Below are positions 36,952-45,909 of a stretch of 64,000 nucleotides of DNA, one piece after another; positions within the stretch are counted from its first letter, which is position 1; every line of letters begins with the position of its first letter. The translations under genes and the position numbers were made by a program. The notes beneath the pieces were generated by a model that did not search any database, was not told where the DNA came from, and saw only the letters and a list, made by a program, of their open reading frames with translations. The stretch comes from Scybalousia_A sp045221575 (lineage in GTDB: Bacteria > Bacteroidota > Bacteroidia > Bacteroidales > P3): contig JBGUWU010000018.1 in NCBI GenBank assembly GCA_045221575.1, positions 1-64,000 of the forward strand. The letters run 5' to 3'.

Positions 36952-37692
36952 TTAATGTTTAACAATAAGTTTCTTTGTTGAAAGAGTTTTACCATCTGCT
37001 ACAATAGAGTAGAAATACATTCCAGAATTTAGGTTTGAAACATTAACATTAACCTTTCCATTCTTTCCTGTTGGAACGCCATATTTAGCAACTATTGTTC
37101 CAAGAGGATTCCTTACAACTATATTAGCATTTTTGTATTGTGCAGGTATTGAATAGCGAATATTTGTATAGGAAGATGCAGGTATTGGAGAAGCAGATAA
37201 AGACAATCCAACATTCTTTTCTACTTTTGGAACAGAAACTTGTTCTAAGGTTTCACTATATGTTACATCAAATGATTGTAAAACTTCATCATTATCTGCA
37301 GCAACAAAATTAACTCTTAAACGAGAAACGTCCATAGTTGGATAAATATAAGACAAATCAAAATGTCTCATTACTTCTCCTGCTTGCAAAGTTTGAACAT
37401 CTGACAAATCTGTTTCAAGACAAGAACCGCTAAAACACATTTGAACAGTAGCACCTTGAGCAAGATCTTTATTTGTCAGCTGAACTCTATAACTGATATC
37501 CTGTCCGGAAATATTTTCAAAATAAATAAACGTTGCGTTAAAATCTTCTTCCGAATCTAATAAGATATGGCAAACATTGTCAAAAACTAATGAATCTCCA
37601 CTCTCTCTATCTACATATGATAATCTGAAAACTTGAGCATTAACAACGAATACACATAACAACAATGCCCCAAATAAATATATCTTCTTCAT
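36952..37692 (-). CDS. Exported protein with T9SS C-terminal sorting domain
   Basis: 246 residues. Signal peptide about 1-19 (KKIYLFGALLLCVFVVNAQ). An unassigned beta-rich domain of about 130 residues is followed by a type A sorting domain (LSLSASPIPASSYTNIRYSIPAQYKNANIVVRNPLGTIV..LNSGMYFYSIVADGKTLSTKKLIVKH). Secreted through T9SS; function unknown. It follows an Omp28-type gene on the same strand but has its own promoter. Confidence 0.88.
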   Translation of the reverse strand: MKKIYLFGALLLCVFVVNAQVFRLSYVDRESGDSLVFDNVCHILLDSEEDFNATFIYFENISGQDISYRVQLTNKDLAQGATVQMCFSGSCLETDLSDVQTLQAGEVMRHFDLSYIYPTMDVSRLRVNFVAADNDEVLQSFDVTYSETLEQVSVPKVEKNVGLSLSASPIPASSYTNIRYSIPAQYKNANIVVRNPLGTIVAKYGVPTGKNGKVNVNVSNLNSGMYFYSIVADGKTLSTKKLIVKH

Positions 37693-37734
37693 CTCTATAC
37701 CTTTTATTTATTAAACTTCTTTACTATCAAGGTG

Positions 37735-37742
37735 CAAAAGTA
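37735..37742 (-). promoter_or_regulatory. -7 promoter element for the T9SS cargo gene
   Basis: The minus strand reads TACTTTTG, 43 bases before the ATG at 37692. Confidence 0.5.
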
Positions 37743-37771
37743 GTACAACTTTTTAGAAAAAACAAATAATT

Positions 37772-38602
37772 CTAAGAATTTCTTACAAAAATTTCATTTG
37801 TTTGTAAAACCTTACCAGAATTTTTATCTGTAACAATGGCAACTACTCTGCAATTATCCAAATTCCAAGATGAATCTATTTTTATTGCATAGTTCTTTTT
37901 TATAGTTTCATTAGCGGCTATTTTCTCTGTACTTATAGCAATATCAACAAGAGGATTTGCTCTAAGTACATTCTTAAATACGTAGTCTTCTATTTTTTCT
38001 GTACCATCTCTTTGAACTCCTATAATATTATCCTCTACCACAACCAAAGTAAGTAGTAATTCATTATCTACATCTTTTGTAAATGAAAGTTCTGTTCCCA
38101 CATAGATTTTATTACTTATTTCCTTAACACCTAAACCAATATTTATACTATGTGTACTTGATGATAATTCAGAGTTTATTGTACTCTCCCAATCAGAATA
38201 TTGAACTGTAGTATTGTTTCGATTTATTATTCCAGCAGGTCTTGCATTTATTCCAAACAATTCTGCTAAACTGTTTCCGTAATCAGTTCTTAAATCAAGA
38301 TAATTATTTGATTTACCAGGCTGTGCAAGAGTCCCAGCATGAATAGCAATTGCTACTAACTTATCTCCAAAAGATGCTTTCAAATCTTCTAACTTTTCTG
38401 CTGCACGAGGACAATTATTACAACCCCAACCTGTATGTTCTTCTAACAAAACTGCTTGAGAAGTTTGGGTTTTCGTAATAGCAATATCCTCATCAATCTC
38501 TTCACCTGCAGGCTTTAAAAATTCTTGTTCTGTATAGTCATCACAAGCGAAGAATACAAATGCTACAAGCACAGATAATAGTATTGTTTGTATTTTTTTC
38601 AT
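37772..38602 (-). CDS. Omp28-related lipoprotein with thioredoxin-like motif
   Basis: 276 residues. The N-terminus LLSVLVAFVFFACDDYTEQE has a lipobox (F-F-A-C) followed by acidic residues. AVLLEEHTGWGCNNCPRAAEKLEDLKASFGDKLVAIAIHAG is the Omp28 family thioredoxin-like segment with C-N-N-C. The C-terminal beta domain (IVGVQ..VLRANPLVDIAI) is also typical. Role unknown in the family; probably outer-membrane attached. Confidence 0.9.
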   Translation of the reverse strand: MKKIQTILLSVLVAFVFFACDDYTEQEFLKPAGEEIDEDIAITKTQTSQAVLLEEHTGWGCNNCPRAAEKLEDLKASFGDKLVAIAIHAGTLAQPGKSNNYLDLRTDYGNSLAELFGINARPAGIINRNNTTVQYSDWESTINSELSSSTHSINIGLGVKEISNKIYVGTELSFTKDVDNELLLTLVVVEDNIIGVQRDGTEKIEDYVFKNVLRANPLVDIAISTEKIAANETIKKNYAIKIDSSWNLDNCRVVAIVTDKNSGKVLQTNEIFVRNS

Positions 38603-38634
38603 AGTTTTTAATCATTCTTTAAATTAATACGCTC

Positions 38635-38642
38635 CAAAATTA
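38635..38642 (-). promoter_or_regulatory. -7 promoter element for the Omp28 gene
   Basis: The minus strand reads TAATTTTG, 33 bases before the ATG at 38602. Confidence 0.5.
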
Positions 38643-38720
38643 CAACTTTTTATTATTCTATTAACTTTTTTCAATTATAAATTGCAGAGAGCCTTCACTG
38701 ACAGTAACAAATAGTAACAA

Positions 38721-38990
38721 AATCTCTAAACATTAATCCATAAATTTATAATTTTTAATCAATAAATTCTAATTCTTTTATGGAAAGAACAGGCGTTCTT
38801 GTTTTTTTTATATTTGAAAGGGGGGAAACATCAAATGTTTTTACACAACAACCAAAAGACTCATAATCAATGAATATTTATTAATTAAAAATAATGAAAT
38901 GAGTAATTGAAAAGTTATGGATTAACGTTTAAAAGTTCATAATCGTTGTGCATAATTTCTCCTTACTCTTTTCTAATTACTAATTGATTG
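38721..38990. repeat. Imperfect inverted repeat with TAAACGTTAATCC ends
   Basis: CTAAACATTAATCCATAA near 38726 is mirrored by TTATGGATTAACGTTTAA near 38923, with further complementary AT-rich sequence inside. A TTCTAATTACTAATT run follows at 38971-38986. It lies between the divergent Omp28 and Sel1 genes. The rest of 38643-39033 shows no gene. Confidence 0.55.
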
Positions 38991-39033
38991 AAAAATATTT
39001 TACATTTCTCATCGTTGTATTATAAAAATTCAT

Positions 39034-39041
39034 TACTTTTG
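39034..39041 (+). promoter_or_regulatory. -7 promoter element for the Sel1-Sel1-mutase run
   Basis: TACTTTTG, 27 bases before the first Sel1 gene ATG. Confidence 0.55.
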
Positions 39042-39067
39042 TAGTCCAATTTTAAAACATAACTTAT

Positions 39068-39673
39068 ATGAACAATACTAAGATAAAAAGATGGTTTTTC
39101 GGAGTGTTAGTTTTTGCACTTGCTTTTTTGAATATGGGGTCTTTGCATGCTCAAACTTTTGTTGCAGCAGCAGAGGATGGTGATCCTATTGCTCAATATA
39201 AACTTGGCAGAATGTATTCTCAAAATGGAAAAATGCAGAAGGATATAAAGAAAGCAATATATTGGTACAAGAAAGCAGCAGAACAAAACCAAAAAGATGC
39301 GATTATGGCTCTTGGAGATTTGTATTACTACGGCACAGACGTAAAACAAAACGTTCATCTCGCCTTTACTTACTACAAAAAAGCGGCAGATTTAAACAAT
39401 TATGAGGCTTGCTATTCCTTGGGTGAGATGTATTCACAAGGGGTCGGCGTTGCAAAACATTTACCTACAGCTTTCAAATACTATAAAAAAGCGGCAGATG
39501 ATGGAGGTCTTGCAAAAGCTATGTTTAAAGTTGGAACAATGTATTACGAAGGAATGGGTTGTAAACAAGATATTGCACAATGTCTTAATTATGTAAAGAT
39601 GGCGTATCGTGAAGGTTATCCCACGGCATTAGAATATTGGAATGAAAAACAATTATGGCAATATGAAGAATAG
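39068..39673 (+). CDS. Exported Sel1-repeat protein
   Basis: 201 residues. The signal peptide ends near LHAQ. Four Sel1 (TPR-like) repeats have the pattern A-x-x-x-L-G-x-M-Y..G-x-G-V..A-x-x-Y-Y-K-K-A-A (e.g. AQYKLGRMYSQNGKMQKDIKKAIYWYKKAAEQ). They form a protein-binding solenoid; partner unknown. The end overlaps the next Sel1 gene by 11 bases. Confidence 0.88.
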   Translation: MNNTKIKRWFFGVLVFALAFLNMGSLHAQTFVAAAEDGDPIAQYKLGRMYSQNGKMQKDIKKAIYWYKKAAEQNQKDAIMALGDLYYYGTDVKQNVHLAFTYYKKAADLNNYEACYSLGEMYSQGVGVAKHLPTAFKYYKKAADDGGLAKAMFKVGTMYYEGMGCKQDIAQCLNYVKMAYREGYPTALEYWNEKQLWQYEE

Positions 39674-40670
39674 AATCTTAAATAATATCATTATTTTCTT
39701 TGCTTTTACATTAGTTTTAGGCGTTGTTAATGTAAAAGCTCAACAAAACTTAGAGTTAAAAGCACGTTCTGGCAACGTTACTGCTATGTACAACTTGGCA
39801 GAACAATATTATAAAGGAGTAGGAATGCTTCAAGACTACAAGCAAGCTTTCGTTTGGTACAAGCAAGCAGGAGATAAAGGTAATTTAGAAGCTTGTTATA
39901 TGACAGCAACGATGTATGAAGATGGATTAGGCTGTAATCAAAACTACACTAATGCTTTTAATTATTATTTAAAAGCTGCTGAACGAGGACATGAAAAATC
40001 TCAACTAAAAGTAGCGACTATGTTTGATGCAGGATTAGGAACTCGTCAAAGTGTTTCTCGTGCTTATCTTTGGTATAGAGTGTGTGCAGAAAGAGAAGAA
40101 GGCTTAGCACAAAGACGAATAGGAGATTGTTACTTAATCGGTGAGGTTGTTGAGGAAAATTGGCAAGAATCTGTTTATTGGTATGAAAAAGCAATAAAGA
40201 ATAATGACACAGTAGCAATGGCATACTTAGCTTATATATTATCTTCTAATGGTTCCATTGCTCCAGACTATGAAAGAGCATATAATCTTACTACTTCTTG
40301 CTTGGAAAAAGTTCCGATGGCTCAATATGTTTATGCTGAGTTATTACAAAATGGATATGTAGAAGCAAAAGATGAGAATAAAGCATGGAAATACTATAAA
40401 CTTGCAGCCAATAATGGTATTCTGCAGGCCAAAGAAGTTGTTGCTTTAAAAAATTATCAAACAGAGGAGGATATAAACGAGATTTTAAACCTTAAAAAAC
40501 TATATAGAGCGGATAGTTATTTAATTCTTGCACAAGCATATCAAAATGGTAACGGTGTAAAGAAAAATAATAAAAAAGCATTGGAATATTATACAAAAGC
40601 AGCTTCAATGGGTAGTGCTGAAGCTCAAGAATATTTAGATAATCAAAAGAACAATAAAAAAAGAAGATAA
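39663..40670 (+). CDS. Exported Sel1-repeat protein, paralogue of the preceding gene
   Basis: 335 residues from ATG 39663, which begins a clear signal peptide (KNRILNNIIIFFAFTLVLGVVNVKAQ). The longer frame from 39642 lies wholly inside the previous gene. About seven Sel1 repeats, the last being AQAYQNGNGVKKNNKKALEYYTKAASMGSAEAQEYL. It probably arose by tandem duplication. The phosphohexomutase gene starts 4 bases later. Confidence 0.88.
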   Translation: MKNRILNNIIIFFAFTLVLGVVNVKAQQNLELKARSGNVTAMYNLAEQYYKGVGMLQDYKQAFVWYKQAGDKGNLEACYMTATMYEDGLGCNQNYTNAFNYYLKAAERGHEKSQLKVATMFDAGLGTRQSVSRAYLWYRVCAEREEGLAQRRIGDCYLIGEVVEENWQESVYWYEKAIKNNDTVAMAYLAYILSSNGSIAPDYERAYNLTTSCLEKVPMAQYVYAELLQNGYVEAKDENKAWKYYKLAANNGILQAKEVVALKNYQTEEDINEILNLKKLYRADSYLILAQAYQNGNGVKKNNKKALEYYTKAASMGSAEAQEYLDNQKNNKKRR

Positions 40671-40674
40671 AATC

Positions 40675-42417
40675 ATGGCTGAATTGGACAAACAAGCAAT
40701 AATAAATGCTGAGCAATGGTTAAACTCAAACAGCATTAACAACGATATAAAGAAAGAAATCAAACGATTAAGAGAAGAAAATATTGAAGAGTTTAATGAT
40801 GCTTTCTACAAAAAACTTGCTTTTGGAACAGGAGGACTAAGAGGCATTATGGGAGTAGGCACAAACAGAATGAATAGTGTTGTTGTTGCAATGGCTACTC
40901 AAGGTTTTGCCACTTATATCAAAGAACAAAATTCTACAAAGCAAGAAATAAAAGTTGCAGTTGCTTTTGATAGCAGAAATAACAGTAAAGACTTCGCTAC
41001 AATCGTTGCTAAAGTTTTTGCGGGTAATGGTTTTAAAGTGTTCTTATTTGAAAATATTCACCCTACTCCTCTTTTGAGTTTTGCAGTAAGAGAGTTGCAT
41101 TGCGATGCAGGAGTAATGCTAACAGCTTCTCATAATCCTAAGGAATACAACGGCTATAAAGCATATTGGAATGATGGTGCTCAGTTAGTATTCCCTCATG
41201 ACGAGAACGTAATAACAAGGGTTGATGCTATAAATGATATTTCTCAAGTTATTATACAAGAGAATATGGATAACATAACCATACTTTCTGACGATTTTGA
41301 CAAGATATATTTTGAAAAAATCAAGACTTTATCTCTTGCAAGCAAAGGATTAGACGATTATAAAAACATAAAGATTGCCTATACTCCTTTACACGGAACA
41401 GGATTTAGAATCGTACCTGAAGCACTTAAACTTTATGGATTCAACAACATAGTTACAGAAAAACAACAAAGCATTCCTGATGGCGACTTCCCTACAACTA
41501 TTTCTCCTAACCCTGAAGAGAGAAAAGCATTGGAACTTGGCATCCAACTAATGGAAAAAGAAAATGCTGATATTCTTCTTGCTACTGACCCGGATGCTGA
41601 TCGTGAAGCATTAACAATAAGAGATAATGAAGGTAAAATAATGATGCTTAATGGTAATCAAACAGCTACACTTTTGACTTATTATATCTTACAAAGATAC
41701 TCAGAACTTGGGCTTTTGAAAGGCAATGAATTTATTATAAAAACAATAGTTACTTCTGAACTGATCAAAATATTGGCAGAAGATTACAAAGTAAAATGCT
41801 ACGATGTTTTGACTGGCTTCAAATGGATTGCAGATAAAATACTTAATTTAGAAGGTAAAGAAAAATATATTGGCGGAGGTGAAGAAAGCTATGGTTATTT
41901 GTTAGGTGACTTTGTAAGAGATAAAGATGCAGTTTCTACTTGTTGCATCTTAGCAGAGATGTGTGCATGGGCAAAACAAAATGGCAAAACTATTTATGAT
42001 ATTCTTTTAGAAATATATCATAAATATGGTTATTATCAAGAAGGTCTTGTTTCCATAGTTCGCAAAGGCAAAACTGGTGCAGAGGAGATAGAAAAAATGA
42101 TGTCTGATTTCAGAAACAATCCTCCTAAGACTATTATTGGCAAAAAAGTTATAAAAATCAATGACATAGAACTGCAAATAAGCAAAGACTTAATCAATAA
42201 CAAAGAAGAAAAACTTTCTCTACCAAAATCAAATGTCCTACAATATTATTTAGAAGACGGTAGCAAGATTTCAGTTCGTCCTTCTGGAACAGAACCAAAA
42301 ATCAAATTCTATTTTGGAGTAAGGTCTGAATTTAAAACAAATGATAACTTTGCAAATCTATTAGAACAATCTCAAAACAAAATAGAACAAATAAAAAAAG
42401 AACTAAATCTTATATAA
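40675..42417 (+). CDS. Phospho-sugar mutase (phosphoglucomutase/phosphomannomutase)
   Basis: 580 residues, the long PgcA-like form of the alpha-D-phosphohexomutase superfamily. FGTGGLRGIMGVGTNRMN at the N-terminus, the phosphoserine loop MLTASHNPKEYNGYK, the Mg2+ loop ATDPDADREAL, the sugar loop GGGEESYGYL and the phosphate loop RPSGTEPKIKFYF are all present. It interconverts hexose-6- and hexose-1-phosphates; the exact sugar cannot be told. Probably co-transcribed with the two Sel1 genes. Confidence 0.94.
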   Translation: MAELDKQAIINAEQWLNSNSINNDIKKEIKRLREENIEEFNDAFYKKLAFGTGGLRGIMGVGTNRMNSVVVAMATQGFATYIKEQNSTKQEIKVAVAFDSRNNSKDFATIVAKVFAGNGFKVFLFENIHPTPLLSFAVRELHCDAGVMLTASHNPKEYNGYKAYWNDGAQLVFPHDENVITRVDAINDISQVIIQENMDNITILSDDFDKIYFEKIKTLSLASKGLDDYKNIKIAYTPLHGTGFRIVPEALKLYGFNNIVTEKQQSIPDGDFPTTISPNPEERKALELGIQLMEKENADILLATDPDADREALTIRDNEGKIMMLNGNQTATLLTYYILQRYSELGLLKGNEFIIKTIVTSELIKILAEDYKVKCYDVLTGFKWIADKILNLEGKEKYIGGGEESYGYLLGDFVRDKDAVSTCCILAEMCAWAKQNGKTIYDILLEIYHKYGYYQEGLVSIVRKGKTGAEEIEKMMSDFRNNPPKTIIGKKVIKINDIELQISKDLINNKEEKLSLPKSNVLQYYLEDGSKISVRPSGTEPKIKFYFGVRSEFKTNDNFANLLEQSQNKIEQIKKELNLI

Positions 42418-42455
42418 AGAAAAGGGGAACATCACTATAATCAAACTATATAAAT

Positions 42456-42495
42456 AAAAACTCTTCGTTTGTAATTTTATAAACGAAGAGTTTTT
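42456..42495. terminator. Bidirectional terminator
   Basis: Perfect 15-base arms (AAAAACTCTTCGTTT/AAACGAAGAGTTTTT) with a 10-base loop, followed by more T. It lies between the convergent mutase and recQ genes. Confidence 0.85.
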
Positions 42496-42520
42496 TTTAA
42501 AATCAAGTTTATTGTTCTTT

Positions 42521-44743
42521 TTATTGTCCGTATTTACTGATAAAGTGAATTCTCATCAATCTAACTTCTTCTTCTGTGTATTCATCATAACCTAACTCTT
42601 CCATCACTTCTTGGATATCGTCCGTTTCCATATCTTTTAAACATTCAAGAATTTCTTCTTGATGATAAGGATCCACAGCATCATTGATATAATATGAAAT
42701 ATCTAACTTCGTTCCCGAAGAAATAATAGTTTCTATCTCTGTTAGCAGTTCTTCCATAGTTAGCCCTTTACCCCGAGCGATATCTTCTAATGCAAGTTTT
42801 TTGTCAATACTTTTGATAATATAAACTTTTAAGCCACTTTTATTAACAAGACTTTTCACAACCATTTCTTGTGGCTTTTCTATATCATTATCTTCTACAT
42901 ATCTTTTAATAGTATCGCAAAATTCTTTACCATATTTTTTTGCTTTAGCCTCTCCTACTCCAACAATATTTTTCATTTCTTCTATTGTAGTAGGATATTG
43001 AATGGTCATATCACTTAAAGAACGTTCTTCAAAGATCACATAAGGCGGTAATTTTTCTTTTTGTGCTATAGAGTTTCTTATATCTTTCAAAATAGAGAAC
43101 AACACGCTGTCAACAGCAGCACTTTCTCCACTTGAAGTCATTATTGCTTCTTCATCTGTGGATTCTTCGTTGTAATCATGGTCTTCTGGGACAAGTATAT
43201 CATAAGGCTTTTTTAAATAGTTATATCCTTCTTTTTGTATCTTCAAAAGGCCATAACTTTCTATGTCTTTTCTTAAGAAGCCTTCCAAAATACATTGTCT
43301 GATAACTGCTTTCCAATGCAGTTCTTTATCATTCGCTCCTATTCCAAACCACTCTAATTTGTCATGCTTACATGTTTTGATCGCAGTAGTTTTTCTCCCC
43401 ATAATTATATCCAGAAGATGAGAAGTTTTAAACATCTGCTTAACACCATAAACTAATTCAATAACAGAAATAATATCATCTTTTGAATTAACCTTAGTTT
43501 TGGGGTGAAGACAATTATCACAATTATTGCAAGAACTCTCAGGATATTCTTCACCAAAGTATTTTAATAGATTTATTCTTCTGCAAACAGCACTTTCTGT
43601 ATAAGACATTGTTGCTTCAATTAGTCCTGCTGCAACTTCTCTTTCTGGCACTGTTTTATCTACAAGAAATCTTTCTAATTTATTTATGTCTTTTTCAGAA
43701 TAAAAAGCAATACATTTTCCTTCTCCTCCATCTCTTCCTGCTCGTCCTGTTTCTTGATAATAACCCTCTAAACTTCTTGGCATATCATAATGAATAACGT
43801 AACGAACATCTGGTTTATCTATTCCCATACCAAAAGCAATGGTCGCTACAATAACATTTATTTCTTCTAAAATAAACTTATCTTGATTCAAAGCTCTTGT
43901 TGCAGCATCTAAGCCTGCATGATATGGTAGGGCTTTAACTCCATTCAAGTTAAGAACCTCAGCAACTTCTTCTACTTTTTTCCTACTTAAACAATATATT
44001 ATACCACTTTTATTTGCATTATCTTTTATAAATCGTAGGATTTGCTTTATTACATCTTTTTCATCTTTCGGTTTTGGTCTTACTTCATAATAAAGATTTG
44101 GACGATTAAAAGATGCAATATAAACAGCAGCATCTGGTATTTCAAGATTCTTTATTATATCTTGTCTAACTTTATCTGTAGCAGTAGCAGTAAGAGCAAC
44201 CAAAGGAACATTTTGTCCAATATTATTTGCTATTTCTCTTATTCTTCTATACTCCGGTCTAAAATCATGCCCCCACTCACTTATACAATGAGCTTCATCT
44301 ATCGCATAAAAAGAAATTTGTATTTTGGAAAAAAAATCAACATTATCTTGTTTGGTAAGGGATTCTGGAGCAACATATAATAGTTTTGTTCTCTTACTTT
44401 TTATATCATTCTTAACAGTATCCATCTCTCGTTTGGACAAAGAAGAATTTAAAAAGTGAGCAACAGCATTATCGTTGAGCATTTGACGAATGGCATCTAC
44501 TTGATTTTTCATCAAGGATATAAGAGGAGAGATAACTATTGCAGTACCATCCATAAGTAGAGCAGGCAATTGATAACATAAACTTTTACCTCCTCCTGTA
44601 GGCATAATAACCATTACATTTCTGCCATTCAGAATATCTTTAATAACTTTCTCTTGATAACCTTTGAAATTTGTAAAGCCGAAAACTCTCTTTAGTTCAG
44701 CGTACAAATCAATCTCTCCATATTTTTTTACGTTGTCATTCAT
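42521..44743 (-). CDS. recQ: ATP-dependent DNA helicase RecQ
   Basis: 740 residues. Walker A MPTGGGKSLCY (about 46-56), DEAH box in FYAIDEAHCISEWGHDFRPEY (about 148) and motif VI YYQETGRAGRDG are intact. The RQC zinc cysteines (CRRINLLKYFGE..CNNCDNC), an HRDC domain (YPTTIEEMKNIVGVGEAKAKKYG) and a further C-terminal helical region follow. 3'-5' helicase for recombination and repair. It diverges from kdsD. Confidence 0.95.
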   Translation of the reverse strand: MNDNVKKYGEIDLYAELKRVFGFTNFKGYQEKVIKDILNGRNVMVIMPTGGGKSLCYQLPALLMDGTAIVISPLISLMKNQVDAIRQMLNDNAVAHFLNSSLSKREMDTVKNDIKSKRTKLLYVAPESLTKQDNVDFFSKIQISFYAIDEAHCISEWGHDFRPEYRRIREIANNIGQNVPLVALTATATDKVRQDIIKNLEIPDAAVYIASFNRPNLYYEVRPKPKDEKDVIKQILRFIKDNANKSGIIYCLSRKKVEEVAEVLNLNGVKALPYHAGLDAATRALNQDKFILEEINVIVATIAFGMGIDKPDVRYVIHYDMPRSLEGYYQETGRAGRDGGEGKCIAFYSEKDINKLERFLVDKTVPEREVAAGLIEATMSYTESAVCRRINLLKYFGEEYPESSCNNCDNCLHPKTKVNSKDDIISVIELVYGVKQMFKTSHLLDIIMGRKTTAIKTCKHDKLEWFGIGANDKELHWKAVIRQCILEGFLRKDIESYGLLKIQKEGYNYLKKPYDILVPEDHDYNEESTDEEAIMTSSGESAAVDSVLFSILKDIRNSIAQKEKLPPYVIFEERSLSDMTIQYPTTIEEMKNIVGVGEAKAKKYGKEFCDTIKRYVEDNDIEKPQEMVVKSLVNKSGLKVYIIKSIDKKLALEDIARGKGLTMEELLTEIETIISSGTKLDISYYINDAVDPYHQEEILECLKDMETDDIQEVMEELGYDEYTEEEVRLMRIHFISKYGQ

Positions 44744-44765
44744 TCCTTATACCAAAAAATATTTA

Positions 44766-44773
44766 TAAATTTG
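44766..44773 (+). promoter_or_regulatory. -7 promoter element for kdsD
   Basis: TAAATTTG, 45 bases before the kdsD ATG. Confidence 0.5.
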
Positions 44774-44794
44774 CAACTCCTACTTTTAGATAAA

Positions 44795-44802
44795 CAAAAG
44801 TA
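44795..44802 (-). promoter_or_regulatory. -7 promoter element for recQ
   Basis: The minus strand reads TACTTTTG, 52 bases upstream of the recQ ATG. It faces the kdsD promoter, so the two transcripts would overlap at their 5' ends. Confidence 0.45.
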
Positions 44803-44817
44803 TTAAAAATATTTAAT

Positions 44818-45792
44818 ATGGACAAAATATTTGATATAAAAAATTTAATAAAACATACAATTGAGCAAGAAGCATCAGCTATTTCAAATCTTATAAACTA
44901 TGTTACAGATGATTTCTCCAAAGCTGTTAAACTTATTTATCATTCTAAAGGAAGAGTTGTAATAACAGGTATTGGAAAAAGTGCCAACATCGCTAACAAA
45001 ATAGTTTCCACCCTTAATTCCACCGGAACTCCCGCTATCTTTATGCACGCTGCAGATGCAATTCACGGAGATTTAGGAATGATACAAAAAGAAGACGTTG
45101 TTATCTGCATTTCTAAGAGTGGTAACACACCAGAGATAAAAGTTCTTGTACCACTTATCAAAGCCACATCTTCTCCTTTGATTGCTATCGTAGGAGAAGA
45201 AGAAAGTGTTCTCGCAAAAAGTGCTGACTATGTGCTAAACTGTCATGTGAGCGAAGAAGCAGATCCAAATAATCTTGCTCCTACTTGTTCTACAACAGCA
45301 CAATTAGTTATTGGCGATGCTTTAGCTGTTGCTCTTTTAAAAATGAAAGGATTCTCAAAAGAAGATTTTGCTCGTTATCACCCAGGAGGTTCTTTAGGCA
45401 AAAGACTTTATCTTAAGGTTGCTGACATATATCCAAACAATGAAAAACCTCAAGTAAATCTTAACACGCCTCTTAATGAAGTATTAATGGAGATAACTTC
45501 TAAACGATTAGGTACTACTGCTGTTATTGACAACGATAAAGTTGAGGGAATAATAACAGACGGCGACCTTAGAAGAATGCTAAACAAACAAGAAAACATT
45601 ATTCCTCTTAATATCTTAGCTAAAGATATTATGACAAAACAACCAAAATGTATCTCTTCTGATGCTTTTGCCGTAAAGGCTTTAGAAATTATGAGAGAAA
45701 ATCAAATAACTTCTCTTTTGGTTGTTGATAATGAAAATAAATATCTCGGAGTTATACATCTTCATGACCTTATCAAAGAGGGAATAATATAA
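44818..45792 (+). CDS. kdsD: D-arabinose-5-phosphate isomerase (KpsF/GutQ family)
   Basis: 324 residues. An SIS domain (about 30-200; VVITGIGKSANIANKIVSTLNSTGTPAIFMHAADAIHGDLGM, then CISKSGNTPEIK) and two C-terminal CBS domains (about 205-324). It converts ribulose-5-P to arabinose-5-P, the first step to Kdo for lipopolysaccharide. The HPGGSLGKRL motif is conserved. A repeat element separates it from the GSCFA gene. Confidence 0.95.
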   Translation: MDKIFDIKNLIKHTIEQEASAISNLINYVTDDFSKAVKLIYHSKGRVVITGIGKSANIANKIVSTLNSTGTPAIFMHAADAIHGDLGMIQKEDVVICISKSGNTPEIKVLVPLIKATSSPLIAIVGEEESVLAKSADYVLNCHVSEEADPNNLAPTCSTTAQLVIGDALAVALLKMKGFSKEDFARYHPGGSLGKRLYLKVADIYPNNEKPQVNLNTPLNEVLMEITSKRLGTTAVIDNDKVEGIITDGDLRRMLNKQENIIPLNILAKDIMTKQPKCISSDAFAVKALEIMRENQITSLLVVDNENKYLGVIHLHDLIKEGII

Positions 45793-45905
45793 ATTTAATT
45801 AGAAATAAGTAACTAGAATGGTTATAGATTTTTAAACGTTATGCGTTACTGCAAGCGAAAGATCTCCGCAGTTTCTGATTACTCATTTCTAATTTCTAAT
45901 TAAAT
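45793..45905. repeat. Palindromic intergenic element (TTCTAATT family)
   Basis: The left end ATTTAATTAGAAAT plus AAGTAACTAGAA mirrors the right end TTCTGATTACT..ATTTCTAATTAAAT, with a 7-base length difference. Inside is TTTTTAAACGTTATGCG, like the core at 36866-36896. It fills the entire gap between kdsD and the GSCFA gene. Confidence 0.65.
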
Positions 45906-45909
45906 AAAT

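Noticed and set aside
40018..40224. Antisense frame within the second Sel1 gene
   Set aside because: Shadow of the repeated Sel1 codons; no independent promoter or family pattern.
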